A DNA stretch of 64,000 nucleotides from positions 310,001 through 374,000 of the forward strand of contig JAAVTG010000620.1 of NCBI GenBank assembly GCA_011947345.1, in the 5' to 3' direction. Made by a program: the position numbers and the translations under genes. Source of the DNA: Phytophthora quininea (lineage: Eukaryota > Oomycota > Peronosporomycetes > Peronosporales > Peronosporaceae). The notes under the pieces were generated by a model. The model searched no databases and was not told the origin of the DNA. It worked only from the letters and a program-made list of their open reading frames with translations. Positions 12,949 through 23,724 of this stretch are shown piece after piece; the stretch's first letter is position 1, and every line of letters starts with the position of its first letter.

Positions 12949-13964
12949 ATGAGCTGCGGCCTGCTGCGGGCGCTTCATAGCGCCAACGTACAAATTAGCT
13001 CGCAGATCAACCGACACGCTTGGGTCGGCTGGGCTTTCGTCTACGTTACACAGATTATCTTCTTCACAGCCTACCGGACCAGCAACGTCGACAAGTTGGC
13101 CAAGACTTCCACGACTCCAGATGAAGACACCACCGCTGCTCGTGCGTGCGGGGTCTTGCTTGGGATCATACAGGACTTTATCGTGATCAGCTTCCTCGTC
13201 CTGTTGCTCTGGGGTTTTGACGCCGCTGTCAACCACTCGTCATTCTGCAATGACACGGCGCCCAATGGCTGTCTGGACTGCTTCACTCGGGGCGTCCCGC
13301 TCTTGGCTCGGATCAAGCTGGTCTTGAAGCGGATATTGCGGTTCTCCTGTATTTTCACGAGCTGTATCCTCTCCGTCGCGGTCTTCTCCATTGACGTGGT
13401 GGTGGTACGAGTTTATCGCCAACGATACGAGTTTGGCTGGGACTCGAGCAGTCGAGGCCGAGCAGTTCCGTTGCCGAAGAAAACAAGACCATCCACCATA
13501 CGCTTGCAATTGCGCTCGCTGTACAAGGGTTCATCGCCATTGTGGCAACAATTTGGCTCGACTTCACGCGGTGGACACCGCTTGCTTTTGTGAACCAGTG
13601 GAGCATCTTCGACCGCCGCACACTGACGACGGCGACTTCACGGCCGTCAGCGAACTACCTTGGCATGGACTCGGAGGAAAATCTCAGCGAGTTTACCGAC
13701 TCGAGCAACCGCCCGATCAACGGCACGCAGCCACCACCACCAGAGGCGATACTGTCGGACGACCGACGCGATCTGCCAGTGCCCAAGTGGAAATTCGCAC
13801 TGTTTGGCCTCGGCTTAGCGATCGTTATCTTCGTGTTCGTACCGCTTCTTGTGTTGCTGATCACAAGTTACTGTTCTCCAACGATTTCAAGCATCGCGCT
13901 CAACGTCAATCTCAATGAACCGATCCGAGCCATCACCACCCTCTCGCTCGTACCCAGCTTGTGA
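12949..13964 (+). pseudogene. Multi-pass membrane protein, damaged or incomplete
   Basis: From the ATG at 12949 a hydrophobic protein reads through at least three helices (AFVYVTQIIFFTAY, DFIVISFLVLLLWGFDAAV, IFTSCILSVAVFSIDVVVV). A frame change near the GGG at 13439-13441 would, with one more G, continue to NKTIHHTLAIALAVQGFIAI and a further helix WKFALFGLGLAIVIFVFVPL. The frame stops at 13964, but a donor-like GTGAGT at 13961 suggests a missing downstream exon. No continuation is seen before the next gene at 14248. The layout (membrane helices, then an apparent loss of any soluble domain) recalls the N-terminus of oomycete sulfatase-like membrane proteins, but this identity is weak. It is either a truncated gene or one with an unrecognised 3' end. 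Confidence 0.4.
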
Positions 13965-14167
13965 GTTCAAGTGTCTTCCACCGTCAAGCTGATCGGCTTC
14001 TAGGACTCTATGGCCTATAGACGTCTACTCGTATTTAAAAGCCATCCACGTTTCACCAAGTGACTACGAGTCCATGGCTTCCGGATCTCCATCAAACGCA
14101 TGGATTGATGCTGGTCAACCAGCTCATGAGAAAGCAATCGCCTTGCGAGTGCAGCCGCCTTTCGTCT

Positions 14168-14190
14168 TCTCACTTTTCAATTTCCTCTGT
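14168..14190 (+). promoter_or_regulatory. Oomycete initiator plus flanking element core promoter
   Basis: The stretch TCTCACTTTTCAATTTCCTC fits the oomycete Inr (TCAYTYY) followed by the flanking promoter region (CWTTT-like). It lies 60-80 bases upstream of the ATG at 14248, the usual distance. Confidence 0.55.
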
Positions 14191-14247
14191 GGGCATCAAG
14201 TGTCTTCCACGCCTTCCTTTCTCGGCAACCAAGAACTGACGACGACG

Positions 14248-14934
14248 ATGAGTTTTCGAGTTGCTCTTGCGATCGCGGCGTTGGCCTGCCTGAACGGTGC
14301 TGCTTACGGCCAAGGATCCCGTGGACCGATGCGGATGCCCCGTGGGCGCGAGCAATTCGGCGCTGGCAACGGCTTTGGAGGCGGCATGGGCGGCTTCGGT
14401 GGGGCCGCCGGAGGACTCGGTCAATTCGCCACCGCCGGCGGTGCTGCCGGGTTGGGCCAATTTGGCGGCAACGGCTTTGGCCAACTCAGTGGTGTTGGTG
14501 GCAACGGCTTCGGTCTTGGAGCGGGGGCTAACGGCGGTGCGTTTAGCCAACCCGGCACGATGACGAACGGCTTTCTGAACGGAGCTGGTGGAGCGACGAA
14601 CCTCGGTGGCAACGGCGGCGGTCCCGCTACTCCTGCCCCGACGGTTCCTGGTGGTGGCCCGGTGATTCGTAATGGTGGTGGCCTGGTGACTCGTAATGGT
14701 GGTGGTGCTGGTGCTGCTCCCGGCCGTGCGAATGGACTCGGAGGAGGTCAACTCGGAGGTGTCATCGGTGCCGGCCCAGGAGGACAATTCGGCGGTGGTG
14801 GTGCTGGTTTTGGCGGGCGTCAATTTGGACCGTTTGGTGCTCAAGGACAATTCAACGGTGGTCAGGGCGGCCAGTTCGGTGCATTTGGAAGCCAAACCAC
14901 TTCTGCTGCAGTCGGCGGCGGTGCTGATCTGTAG
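14248..14934 (+). CDS. Secreted glycine-rich protein
   Basis: The frame is open from 14074, but the ATG at 14248 gives a clean signal peptide (MSFRVALAIAALACLNGAAYG) just after a core promoter, so it is taken as the start; 228 residues. The mature protein is dominated by Gly with Gln, Phe, Asn and Ala in imperfect repeats (GGNGFG, GQFGG, GAAGGLGQF, TRNGGG). No enzyme domain or cysteine framework is present. Similar secreted glycine-rich proteins in oomycetes and plants are structural cell-wall or extracellular-matrix components. A wall or matrix role is inferred. No RxLR or LxLFLAK motif follows the signal peptide, so it is not a canonical translocated effector. Confidence 0.75.
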   Translation: MSFRVALAIAALACLNGAAYGQGSRGPMRMPRGREQFGAGNGFGGGMGGFGGAAGGLGQFATAGGAAGLGQFGGNGFGQLSGVGGNGFGLGAGANGGAFSQPGTMTNGFLNGAGGATNLGGNGGGPATPAPTVPGGGPVIRNGGGLVTRNGGGAGAAPGRANGLGGGQLGGVIGAGPGGQFGGGGAGFGGRQFGPFGAQGQFNGGQGGQFGAFGSQTTSAAVGGGADL

Positions 14935-15022
14935 GACGCTGAGCTGGAAGGCCCGTTCCCTGCAAACTTAGTCGATGTTGCAATAGCAAACAAAGTACAT
15001 GTCATTTCCCCTTAAATGCAGT

Positions 15023-16167
15023 TTATTGCATCATGACTCGATCTCCCAGAGCTAGCTGGAACTTCTGGTTAAACGCAGTAACATGAGGAATGTCGTCTCC
15101 AGCTCGACACAAGTAAAGCACGCGCTCCATGTGATACATCAGTGGCGGGCGGACGTAGTGGAAAGCTGCGCTGTCGGGTGCGGCGCTTAGCGATCCAGAC
15201 TTGACTCCCCGACGTGCTCGTGGTATCGGACGTACCAATCGTTCGGGTTTTCCCATTTCAGACGCACAAGGCTCGGAGGGAATGCGTGCCACCGCTCCCG
15301 ACCGAGATGGTCACGAGTATCCCAGGGATAAATGCCGTGCCACGCCATGCAGAAGGACACGCCCGCGTCCTCGGGCATTGTCCCGCTGCTCTCCTCGGGT
15401 AGACATGTCCATTCGGGCAAACTCTCGACGATCTTCTCCAGGAACAATCGATTCATCACGTAACCAGACCCGCCCGAATTGTAGACGACGTAGCTCCATC
15501 TCGAGCGCCACTGCTTGCGTAGGGTCTCGTTCTTCACGTAGTGGTTGACCGCGTTCTCGGGGAGATTGAAGCGGTGGCCCAATTGCATCGGCTCTCGATT
15601 GATCGCTTGCAGGATCTCGGGTCGCTTGACGTACTGGCGCAGGTTTTCCACAATCACGTACGTGTCGTCGTCGGTCTTGTAGAACCAGTCGTAGTCGTGG
15701 CGGAACCGCTCGTAGATGTAGCGCAGCGCAGCTCTGGTCCTCAGCCACAGGTGCGCGTGGTCTGCGATCAGGTCCAGCTGCACCACCTCGTAGCGACGTT
15801 CGTCGGTAGTGTTTGCAGCTACGACGATCGTGTCGCTGACGTTACTGAAGAAGAGCAGCTTATCACACCGCTGGCCCCACGTCTCGGCGACTGCACGGAC
15901 GCGATTTTGGTGGTGGGCCGAGTAGGTGACGGCAAAGCAGAGGATACGCGGGTACACGGCGACCACGCTGTCGTTGCGAGACGGAGCGGGCTGCGGCGTG
16001 ACCTCCACCAGCTCCAACACTTGTCGAGAATTCTCGACGTCCAAAGCGCATAGCTTGGCTTTCGACGGTGCTTGAAATGTCGAGTTGAGGTCGGCCGAGG
16101 CGAGCACGGCTGCAAGAGTTAACAACAGCAGAATCATGAGCGCACTGACACGGTGGCAGGAGCTCAT
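15023..16167 (-). CDS. GT31 glycosyltransferase (C1GALT1-like), copy 1
   Basis: The protein begins MSSCHRVSALMILLLLTLAAV, a signal peptide or type II anchor. It continues with VAETWGQRCDKLLFFSN, DWFYKTDDDTYVIVENL (the DxD metal site) and VYNSGGSGYVMN, the core of beta-1,3-galactosyltransferases of the core-1 type (GT31). The main frame stops at 15187. The C-terminus (SAAPDSAAFHYVRPPLMYH to the stop at 15023) is in the next frame. One extra base in the C4 run at 15207-15210 joins them exactly as in the intact paralogue at 16537. The role is transfer of galactose, or another hexose, to glycoproteins in the Golgi; donor and acceptor are not provable here. Divergently arranged with copy 2. Confidence 0.8.
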
Positions 16168-16536
16168 GGCGGTCGATTTGGTTGTGCGCTAGCAGGATTC
16201 TAAGGAACTAGCCAGCGTCCATGGAATCGAAGTCTTGGGGTTGTGCCGAATCCACTTGCATATGCAACGGAAGTTTCAGACGCATGATCGCATTGATTCA
16301 GCAGTCCCGTTTGAATAGACTTGCCACACAACCTCCTTGCTTTCAGAGGGCGCTCCACAGTTCGTCTGGAGAAAATGATAGTGAGGGAAGGAAACCTTGA
16401 AGACGAACAAGACAAACAAGATGTTGAAGTGGTTGAGGACGATGTTCTAATGTACCCATTTCCATACCCAAATTCACATCATCTTCTGACAGCAAAAGTC
16501 CTCCTCTACTCTTCTTATTTCTGCAAGTCCAGCGTC
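16168..16536. promoter_or_regulatory. Shared divergent promoter region of two GT31 paralogues
   Basis: This 369-base gap separates two head-to-head paralogues transcribed outwards. It must hold both promoters. Part is open in the forward frame from 16321, but the translation there is not conserved in copy 1 and precedes the signal peptide, so it is treated as a 5' leader. Confidence 0.5.
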
Positions 16537-17802
16537 ATGCTGCCGTCGCGGGGGCAGCCGTCGTCGCTCTCGCTGCGTTGCCTATGCGTGCTGACTCTGC
16601 TGCTCCCGTTCGTGCTGGCGTCGGACTTTGACCCGCCTGACCCACCCGTCTACGGCCTGTCCAAACAGGAGCTGTGTCAACTGGACCTCGACCGCTCCAG
16701 CTTCACGCTGGGGCTGGTGCAGGTCGCTCCCGAGACGAGTCCTGCAGTCGACGCCAAGTTCCCTCGCGTCTTCTGCTTCGTCAACACCATCTCCGTACAC
16801 CACAAGACCAGAGCCCAAGCGGTGGCCGAGACCTGGGGCCAGCGATGCGACAAGCTCGTCTTCTTCAGCAACACCACCGACACCATCGTGGTGGGGCAGG
16901 GCACCGCCCAGGAGAAGCGCTACGACGTGGTCAAGATGGACGTCATCGCCGACCACAACCACCTGTGGCAGAAGCACAAGGCCACGCTGAAATACGTGCA
17001 CAAACATTACCGCCACGACTACGACTGGTTCTACAAGGCCGACGACGACGCCTACGTGATCATGGAGAACTTGAGGAACTACTTGCGGAGACCTGAGATT
17101 ATGATGACTTACAAGAGAGAACCCATGCAGATGGGCCACCGATTCAACCTCACGCAGGATCTGGTGAGCTACTACATCGTGGACGACTCACTCGAGAACA
17201 TTTGGCGCTCGAGATGGGAGCGTTGGGTGTTCAACTCTGGAGGACCAGGATACGTCATGAACAGACTCTACATGGACAAGATCGTGGAGATTCTGCCCGA
17301 CTGGACCTGTCTGTCAGACCACTACAGCACGATGCTGCCGGATGACGCGTCCATTTCGTTCTGCATGATGTGGCACGACGTGTTTCCGTGGGATACTCGA
17401 GACCACCAAGGTCGAGAGCGCTGGCACGCAGATAAGCCCAAGGGAGTGTTCTTCACCAACCCCAATAATCCCGAGTACTGGTACGTGCAATATCATCAAC
17501 ATATTGGTGGCGTTCGCTGGAAACACGAGAGTGCGGCGCCCGATAGTGTGGCTTTCCACTACATCAACCCAGCGCTCATGTACCATCTTGAGCGAGTGCT
17601 TTATCTCTGTCGAACTGGAGACGATATCCCCGACGTGGCGGCCTTCAACGAGAAGTACGGTCTCGCTCTTAGCGATAACGTCATGGTGTACTTTAATGTG
17701 CCCAAGAAGAAGAGACTAGTACAGACAGAAGTCTCAACAGTAACTTCACTCCCCGAAGCTCCAGTGCAGGCTGGAGCGCTAGACGCAAACTCGATGAGAT
17801 AA
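16537..17802 (+). CDS. GT31 glycosyltransferase (C1GALT1-like), copy 2
   Basis: An intact 421-residue paralogue of the gene at 15023-16167. The ATG at 16537 is chosen because it starts the signal sequence MLPSRGQPSSLSLRCLCVLT and aligns with copy 1. Motifs: ETWGQRCDKLVFFSN, DWFYKADDDAYVIMENL (DxD), FNSGGPGYVMNRLYM, MLPDDASISFCMMWH and the conserved HYINPALMYHLERVLYLC. It has about 35 extra C-terminal residues (after MVYFNVPKKK) that copy 1 lacks. It is likely a Golgi galactosyltransferase-like enzyme. The two copies are clearly homologous but well diverged, so the duplication is old. Confidence 0.85.
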   Translation: MLPSRGQPSSLSLRCLCVLTLLLPFVLASDFDPPDPPVYGLSKQELCQLDLDRSSFTLGLVQVAPETSPAVDAKFPRVFCFVNTISVHHKTRAQAVAETWGQRCDKLVFFSNTTDTIVVGQGTAQEKRYDVVKMDVIADHNHLWQKHKATLKYVHKHYRHDYDWFYKADDDAYVIMENLRNYLRRPEIMMTYKREPMQMGHRFNLTQDLVSYYIVDDSLENIWRSRWERWVFNSGGPGYVMNRLYMDKIVEILPDWTCLSDHYSTMLPDDASISFCMMWHDVFPWDTRDHQGRERWHADKPKGVFFTNPNNPEYWYVQYHQHIGGVRWKHESAAPDSVAFHYINPALMYHLERVLYLCRTGDDIPDVAAFNEKYGLALSDNVMVYFNVPKKKRLVQTEVSTVTSLPEAPVQAGALDANSMR

Positions 17803-17992
17803 TAGAGATTGGTGTTGTGCTCACCTGCTCTCCAGGTGACGCTCGTAATTAGTTGTAGCTTTAGCTGGTTCTATCGTTCGTAAGCTGTTGGTTGTTGTGT
17901 CTGTCACTGTGCACCAAAGAGTGTCTGCGTGTCTAGGTTTGGGCTCTGCGCTTGTTGCCATTTCACTTGCGCTTCAAACTCGCGGCTGGGGA

Positions 17993-20900
17993 TCACAAGC
18001 TTCTCCGGGAGGTCGAGGATCTTCTGACCGACCCGCTCGCATCACCTCCCAGGATTCCTGCCAAAGGCGACGACGCTCCCGACGCGGCAGCTTGCTGTCG
18101 TCGAATGACCAGAATCGGCAGCTCCAACAGCTCCTTGAACGCGTTCTTCTGCGTCTTCATACTGTGCTTCTCACGCAAAGAGCATCTAGCGCATCCACTT
18201 GGGGCGGAGTGACATCAGGAAGAGACAGCAAAATCTCACGCGGGGCCATGCAGAGCATCGACACAGGTCGAATTGGCTGGTTGCACGGGTCGATGCCCTT
18301 GCACTCTTCCGCAGGCGTCAGACCAAGTGTCAGTCTGCAGTAGATGTTACGTGCGAGGTTAATGATCTCCCACTTGAGGCCATCCTCCTTCACATGGCCC
18401 ACATGCTCACGTAGGATGGCTTGGAGCGCCGCAGAGAACAAGTCTTGACCGAGTAGACTGTGGTATTTGGTGTCGGCGTTCAACACATTCACAAGCTTGT
18501 CGCCGAGCAGTACAGCCTTGCGGCAACTCAGACTATCCTTCCAGCACATTACCTGCACGACGATCGCTCCGATCGTAAACGGTAGAGTGGGAGACTGCAG
18601 CAAAATGTAATCGCGCAGGAAAGCGTCCTCTAGGCTGGTGACGTGCTTTGGGTTGTCTGTGTCAGTGCCCACAACCGTCTTGGGATCAATGGCGTATTCG
18701 ACAAAGTCGATCATCTGACGCGTCAGCTCCATCACCATTTTCTCTCGGGCGATTTCTTGTTTCGCGTCCTCAATGCCAACAACGAGGGAGGTCCATTGCG
18801 TTGGCACTGGCTTCTCCCCAACTGCAGTGCGTTGGAGAGTGGCCACCGCTCGCTGAGCAAAATGTCCAAACAAAGTTGCGAGTATTGGGTCTAGTAGAGA
18901 CGGGTACAGTTCTCTCGGGCAGTTCTTTAGGAAAGGTAGAAACACATAGGCCAAAAGGCCCTTGAGGTGGCGATGCTCCATCAGCTCCACGTCGCTCAGA
19001 ATGCTGTTCTGCAGCATGGAAGCCATCTGCGGGTTCCTGTAAAAGATCACCTGACCCACCGCCACGCCCATTAGATGATACATGATGTCCCTCACATTCT
19101 TGTGCCATTTCGACCATCTCGAAGCAGCAGGCAGTTTGGCAATTTCCTCTTCATCCAGTTGGTTTTTCCTCCAAGCAATTGGGCAAGTTCATCCACCGAC
19201 ACACTCAGCAACCAACACGCCGTGGACGTCTTTAAGACGGTATCTTTCACGCCCGGCTCCTGCAGTCCGTGAAGCGAACGAATTAACGCCAGCAAATTAG
19301 GCAACAAGTGCGGCCACGCACTTTCAAACGCGCCGACACTATCGGTCGTCTTCGCTGACACCGCTCCAGCCCGCTTGGCAATCCCATACAGCGTTGTAAG
19401 CGTCTTGATAATCATACCTAACAATTTCCTCGGCTCAGGGTTGGTTGCAGCAGCCTCAACGGCAGCAACAATATTCTGCGGTGAACTGACAAGAGCCGTC
19501 ATCTCTGGCGACGTCCACTTAGCAAGCGGATCTTGGACAATCTGCTGGACAAACTGTACACGCTCTTCCTTGTTCTCCATCGAGTTTGATACCAACACAA
19601 GCATTTCGTACAGCATCACGCCTTCTGTGTCTGTAACGCGGTCAGCAGCGAACAGCTCCTGCGCCTTTGAACACAAGACCGGCAGAACAGGCAAAATATG
19701 CGCAGGGATTGCCTGGCAAATCGAGACCAGAGATGCAAGAGCTCGTCGTCTAACGTTAATCGTCCCACTGCTCATGGTGCCGTGCACGTCTTCGCCTGGA
19801 AGCACGAAGTTTATATTGCCGAACAACATCTCAAACACTGCCGTTAGAGCGGTCCCGTCGCGCGCATAATATTTAGCGAATGATGCTAGCACGAGCAGCT
19901 GTCGGAACTTTAGGAGGGGTCCGGAGTATCGAACGACAGGATTGCCTGCAAAATCGCTCGCAATGCTTGGTGATTCGCTGGGTTGTCGAGTGCGTTAGGC
20001 GGGAGTTGCTTCACAATGCAGTCCAACAAGGATGAAATGCCTTCGTGATACAAGTAGGCAGTGCTCAGATCCGTGCAAAGGCCTCGGTCAGCAGTCAAAT
20101 GGTCCGTTCCTGTTGCGTACTGCGCCAGCACGAACACGAGGCGCTCGTGCAGAGAGTTCAAGACTGCTGTTGGGTTCAGTTGTACCAATATCCGAATCAA
20201 TGCGTACAAACGGCCCCTGAAATTTCCATAGTAGGAAACGTACTCGGTGTGATCATCAAACTCTTCCAAACTGCACTGGCAAGCAGCAGCCTGTGCGCCT
20301 GGGTCGTCGCGTTCAGGGAACCCAGCTTGAAATATTTGTCAAAAGAAACTTGTCGTAGCTGCTGCAGAATGTCTGATAAATACGCTTCGCCTTGTTTGAG
20401 GATTGTCTTGTTCTTGAGTACGGTCAGCCAGAAAATAATCTGCGCTTCTGTGAGGATCAGACTGGGGTGAGCGAACAGTTTGCACAAGTTGGTTAGAATC
20501 ACACGAAGTAGCGCCATCTCCTGTTCGCCTGCTCCGTCCATCAGCAACGTGTCCAATTGACAAGTGCCCCACGTCACCAGCAGCTCGTTGAGTTTCTTGT
20601 GGAAGAGCAAATTCGCTTCAAGATCAGGCTCTAGCGTCGTCATGTCCAACGTACTGACCTTCTCAATGATCTGACTGATGCTGTTGAGCATGGTAGCGCG
20701 GTGGTCTTTGCCAAAGCCTCTCGTCATGTACACCTCAAGGCACTCAGCACCCGCCACTCGGAAGTCCTTCTCCTCCAGCAGCAACACAGCCACCAGAATC
20801 AAGTTCGTGGCCGGCTCCACTGGCTTTTCCAGTGGCATCCACTCCATAAACTCCTTGAGCATGTCCAAGGCGGCATGGATCAGTCTCTGACTCGTGTTCT

Positions 20901-21558
20901 TCTGCTCCACTGTGGCAGATGGAGCCTTGTACACAGCGTATTGCTTCTCCAGCTCCTGGTACACAACGGGGAAAAGCTGCGGCAGACAGACATTGAGACC
21001 CTGCAGAATGTCCTTCCTCCTGGCCGGAGGGATGGACGTGTTGAAGCTGCTGCTGACACAGTCCTCCGCCAAGGAGCGTAAGATCATGAGCACCAGCTCC
21101 ACTTGTCTCGCGCTGCCGGTCTGCCACACTTGCAGCAGCTCCGGCAGCAGCTCTGGCCAGCGTTGAGGGAACTGTCTCTTGGCGATGGAGGACAGCAGAG
21201 AGACCTTCTTCTCCCTCACGAACACTGGCTCGTCAGCCTCCGGTGTTTGCGTCTCCTTCAACAGCAGCTCCACCAGCTCCAGCCGCATCTTCTGCTGCTC
21301 GTCGACGGGCAGAGCGTCCCACTGAGTCAGCACGTGGTGCTCCAACACGTGCAGCGCAAAGTGCTGTCTCGTGTGGAGCTCCAGCGCGTCCTCTCCGCCG
21401 GGGTTGCGGTACAGCGCCACCGCATACAGCGCGCAGTCCGGGCGGCTCTTGAAGTCCTCGCAGAAGGCGTACGCGTGCTGGCGGTCGGTGGCTGACGCCA
21501 GTGGCGAGTGGCTCACCTGCACGGCCAGCAAGACCTGCTGGTACAGCTGCGCGTCCAT
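17993..21558 (-). CDS. XPO5: Exportin-5-like nuclear export receptor
   Basis: Five consecutive minus-strand frames form one importin-beta-type HEAT-repeat protein of about 1,180 residues. N-terminal exportin-5 landmarks are AFCEDFKSRPDCALYAVALY, HFALHVLEHHVLTQWDAL and KRQFPQRWPELLPELL. The C-terminus is REKHSMKTQKNAFKELL. All four frame changes fit one missing base: GG at 20265-20266 (mRNA TGGAAG), C4 at 19916-19919, A5 at 19163-19167 and T3 at 18177-18179 (bases as in the mRNA). Exportin-5 with Ran-GTP exports structured small RNAs, tRNA and pre-miRNA-like hairpins from the nucleus. Oomycetes have Dicer/Argonaute silencing, so a small-RNA link is possible but not shown. The gene ends 190 bases from the convergent GT31 gene. 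Confidence 0.85.
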
Positions 21559-21635
21559 CCAAGAAGCGTCTAGTTGATGGCTACAGTAAGAAGCTTCTTT
21601 GACAAAATGTATGGAGATGACGAGATTATTGCAAT

Positions 21636-22846
21636 TTATTGCGTATACAGCTGTAGTACGGAAAGAAATACGTACAAGTTGAAGTTTTGTTGCCTTTTCG
21701 GGCTACGCGGCGTTGCGTCCGTCAACGGGGCTGGCAACTTCGTTGTAGTCGCCCGTCGGGGTTTACCTGCTTTCGAGCCGTTCTCTTGCGGAGCCGGCGC
21801 CGTGCTGTAACAAATGAGTCCGATGTAGACGAGCACCAGCGCCAGCCAGTACCATTTGTTGACGGCCTCGTCGAAGATGAGGTACGACACGGCCACGGTG
21901 AAGATCGGCCCCGTGAGCAGGCTCAGATTGAACATGAGCGACTCGGCCACCCGCAGGAAGACGGATGTGATGACGTAGAAGACAAACAGTACGCAGACGT
22001 AGCCCGTCATGTAGCCGTAGATGCGCGCGTTGAAGTCGACCTCTTCGATGGGGAGCGCTCGAGGATCAGTACCTGGATGATGGACACAATGGACGCCCAG
22101 AGCCCTAGGAAGCCCAGCACTTCGACGTTCGAGTCGAGACTGCGGGTCTTGACCACCGCCTGGATCATCACGTTGGACGTGGCGTAGAAGGCGGCGGCGA
22201 TCAGAGCGTACATATCGCCACGGACTTCGCGACTGCTAGTGCCGTTGGCCGACGACGTGTAGTCGGACACGAAGATGACGACGGATCCACAGAGCGCGAT
22301 GACGGCGCCGAGGTAGTGGCGGACCGAGTAGCGCGTCTTGAGGAACAGGTAGCAGAAGAGCGTCACGAAGGGCACCGTCATGTTGAGGATGAGGCTGAGC
22401 GTGGCGTAGTTGGCGTAGTTGTAGGCCTTGACAGCAAAGTAGTTGCCCTCGACGTCGACCACGGCCAGGATGATGTAGAACCACCAGGGCACCCCGATGA
22501 GCGGCGTCTTGCGGAAGAAGCGCACGGCCTGGAACACCACGGCCAGCAGCACGTACAGACACGTGCTCTGCAGCGTGGGCAGACTGGCGTTCTCGAGCGT
22601 CAAGTACTTGGACAGGATGCCCGACGCCACGTTGAGCAGCATGATGGCCTGGCCGAAGCCGAAGCAGACGAACTGGAACGAGACGGAGCCCTTCTTCATG
22701 CTTGTGGAATTCGAAGCGGAGACTTGGGAAGTGATGAGGGCACCGACATCACGACTGTACCCCGCGGAAGCCGACAAAGAGCAGGCAGGTCGTTGGTGCA
22801 GAGATGGTCGCAGGCATCCGATGGTCGCAGTCTCCGCCGTGTTCAT
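21636..22846 (-). CDS. SLC35F/EamA-type drug-metabolite transporter
   Basis: Ten or so hydrophobic helices are readable, including FGFGQAIMLLNVASGILSKY, VPWWFYIILAVVDVEGNYFA, NYATLSLILNMTVPFVTLF and GPIFTVAVSYLIFDE, typical of the SLC35F/DUF914 branch of the drug/metabolite transporter superfamily. The frame changes at the C4 run (plus-strand G run 22050-22053): one more base gives ERSPIEEVDFNARIYGYM and continues to the stop at 21636. The start is ATG 22846, or ATG 22699 (MKKGSVSF), which is closer to the first helix. Substrate unknown; family members lie in plasma or organelle membranes. Confidence 0.8.
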
Positions 22847-22975
22847 CTAGACTACTACTAGTCAAGATGCAATAGGGCGAAGGAGTACAGCTACGAATTT
22901 GTGTGTTCAATCACTACCGTGTTGCTACTTCATCTTTTGCCTACGACCTTCCTATCGGCTTGACATCCTGTAGAT

Positions 22976-23518
22976 CTACTGGCGTGAATACGGCGGCAGG
23001 GTGTCTGGAGGCCCAAAATCGCAGCTTCCAGGCTTGTAGCTCTTGAGTTGCGTGGCCATCTGCGCCAGCGTGCAGCACGGGCAGAACAGTGAGGCGCAGC
23101 AGTCTCGGCAGCACCCGCCAGGGATCTGGAACCGCTCTCGAGTGAGTGTCCGAGCCTGCCAGATCCAGACGAAGAGGAGCAAGTGGATCGTGCCGCCGGT
23201 GAACAGCACGAGGATGATCAACGTGATCAGCGCGCACCAGTACGGCGCCATCCCCAGGCGAGCCGTGATCTGCGCGTGCGTGACGCAGGGGCAGAAGGTG
23301 ACCATGCAGCAGTTGGGCACGCAGTGCTTGCAGCACCCGCACCACAGCGTCGTCTCCCATCCGCTGGTCTTGAAGTGCACCACGCTGGCTGGGTCCACCG
23401 TCGGCAGCTGGTTCTGGTTCGAGTACCCGGGCGGCGTGAGCGGTGGGCCCTCCACTTGGATGGCGTAGGGGTGACCAACACCGTTATAGTCTTGCAGCGG
23501 GGTGGTGGCCTTGGTCAT
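22976..23518 (-). CDS. PLAC8 cysteine-rich membrane protein, copy 1
   Basis: 180 residues from the ATG at 23518. It shows the framework shared by the whole cluster: a soluble N-terminus with PYAIQVE; a first Cys block (LWCGCCKHCVPNCCMVTFCP); two adjacent hydrophobic helices (MAPYWCALITLIILVLF; TIHLLLFVWIWQA); a second Cys block (GGCCRDCCASLFCPCCTLAQ) with KSYKPGSC; and a short C-terminal tail DTLPPYSRQ. This is the PLAC8 (DUF614) family, known from plant FW2.2/CNR cell-size regulators, PCR cadmium/zinc transporters and animal PLAC8. Function in oomycetes is unknown; a plasma-membrane role in ion handling or signalling is a family-based guess. It is first in a same-strand run of six. Confidence 0.85.
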   Translation of the reverse strand: MTKATTPLQDYNGVGHPYAIQVEGPPLTPPGYSNQNQLPTVDPASVVHFKTSGWETTLWCGCCKHCVPNCCMVTFCPCVTHAQITARLGMAPYWCALITLIILVLFTGGTIHLLLFVWIWQARTLTRERFQIPGGCCRDCCASLFCPCCTLAQMATQLKSYKPGSCDFGPPDTLPPYSRQ

Positions 23519-23724
23519 CGTCTTGAACGAGTGCCGCGTCGCGTGCGAATTCAATTGTGATGAAGTCGGTGGTGCGGGGCACTAGTGGAAGCCGATCGTT
23601 GGGACGCGGCACCCTCGATCGACTTTCAGGCATATCGCAGCGAGCCGTCATGGCTGATTGATTCAATTTACTGGCTGGCAAAAGACCTTATCAGTTGGTG
23701 TCTCGATCTACTCGCATGGCTGGC

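Noticed and set aside
14074..14247. Upstream extension of the glycine-rich protein to 14074
   Set aside because: It would bury the signal peptide 58 residues inside and overlap the core promoter; the ATG at 14248 fits better.
15541..16053. Forward frames opposite both GT31 genes (also minus 16582-17139)
   Set aside because: Mirror-image shadows rich in Val, His and Asp that repeat at both paralogues only because the genes are related.
14248..17802. RxLR or Crinkler effector genes among secreted proteins
   Set aside because: The signal-peptide proteins in the window (14248, 15023, 16537, 54131) lack RxLR-EER or LxLFLAK motifs in the first 100 residues.
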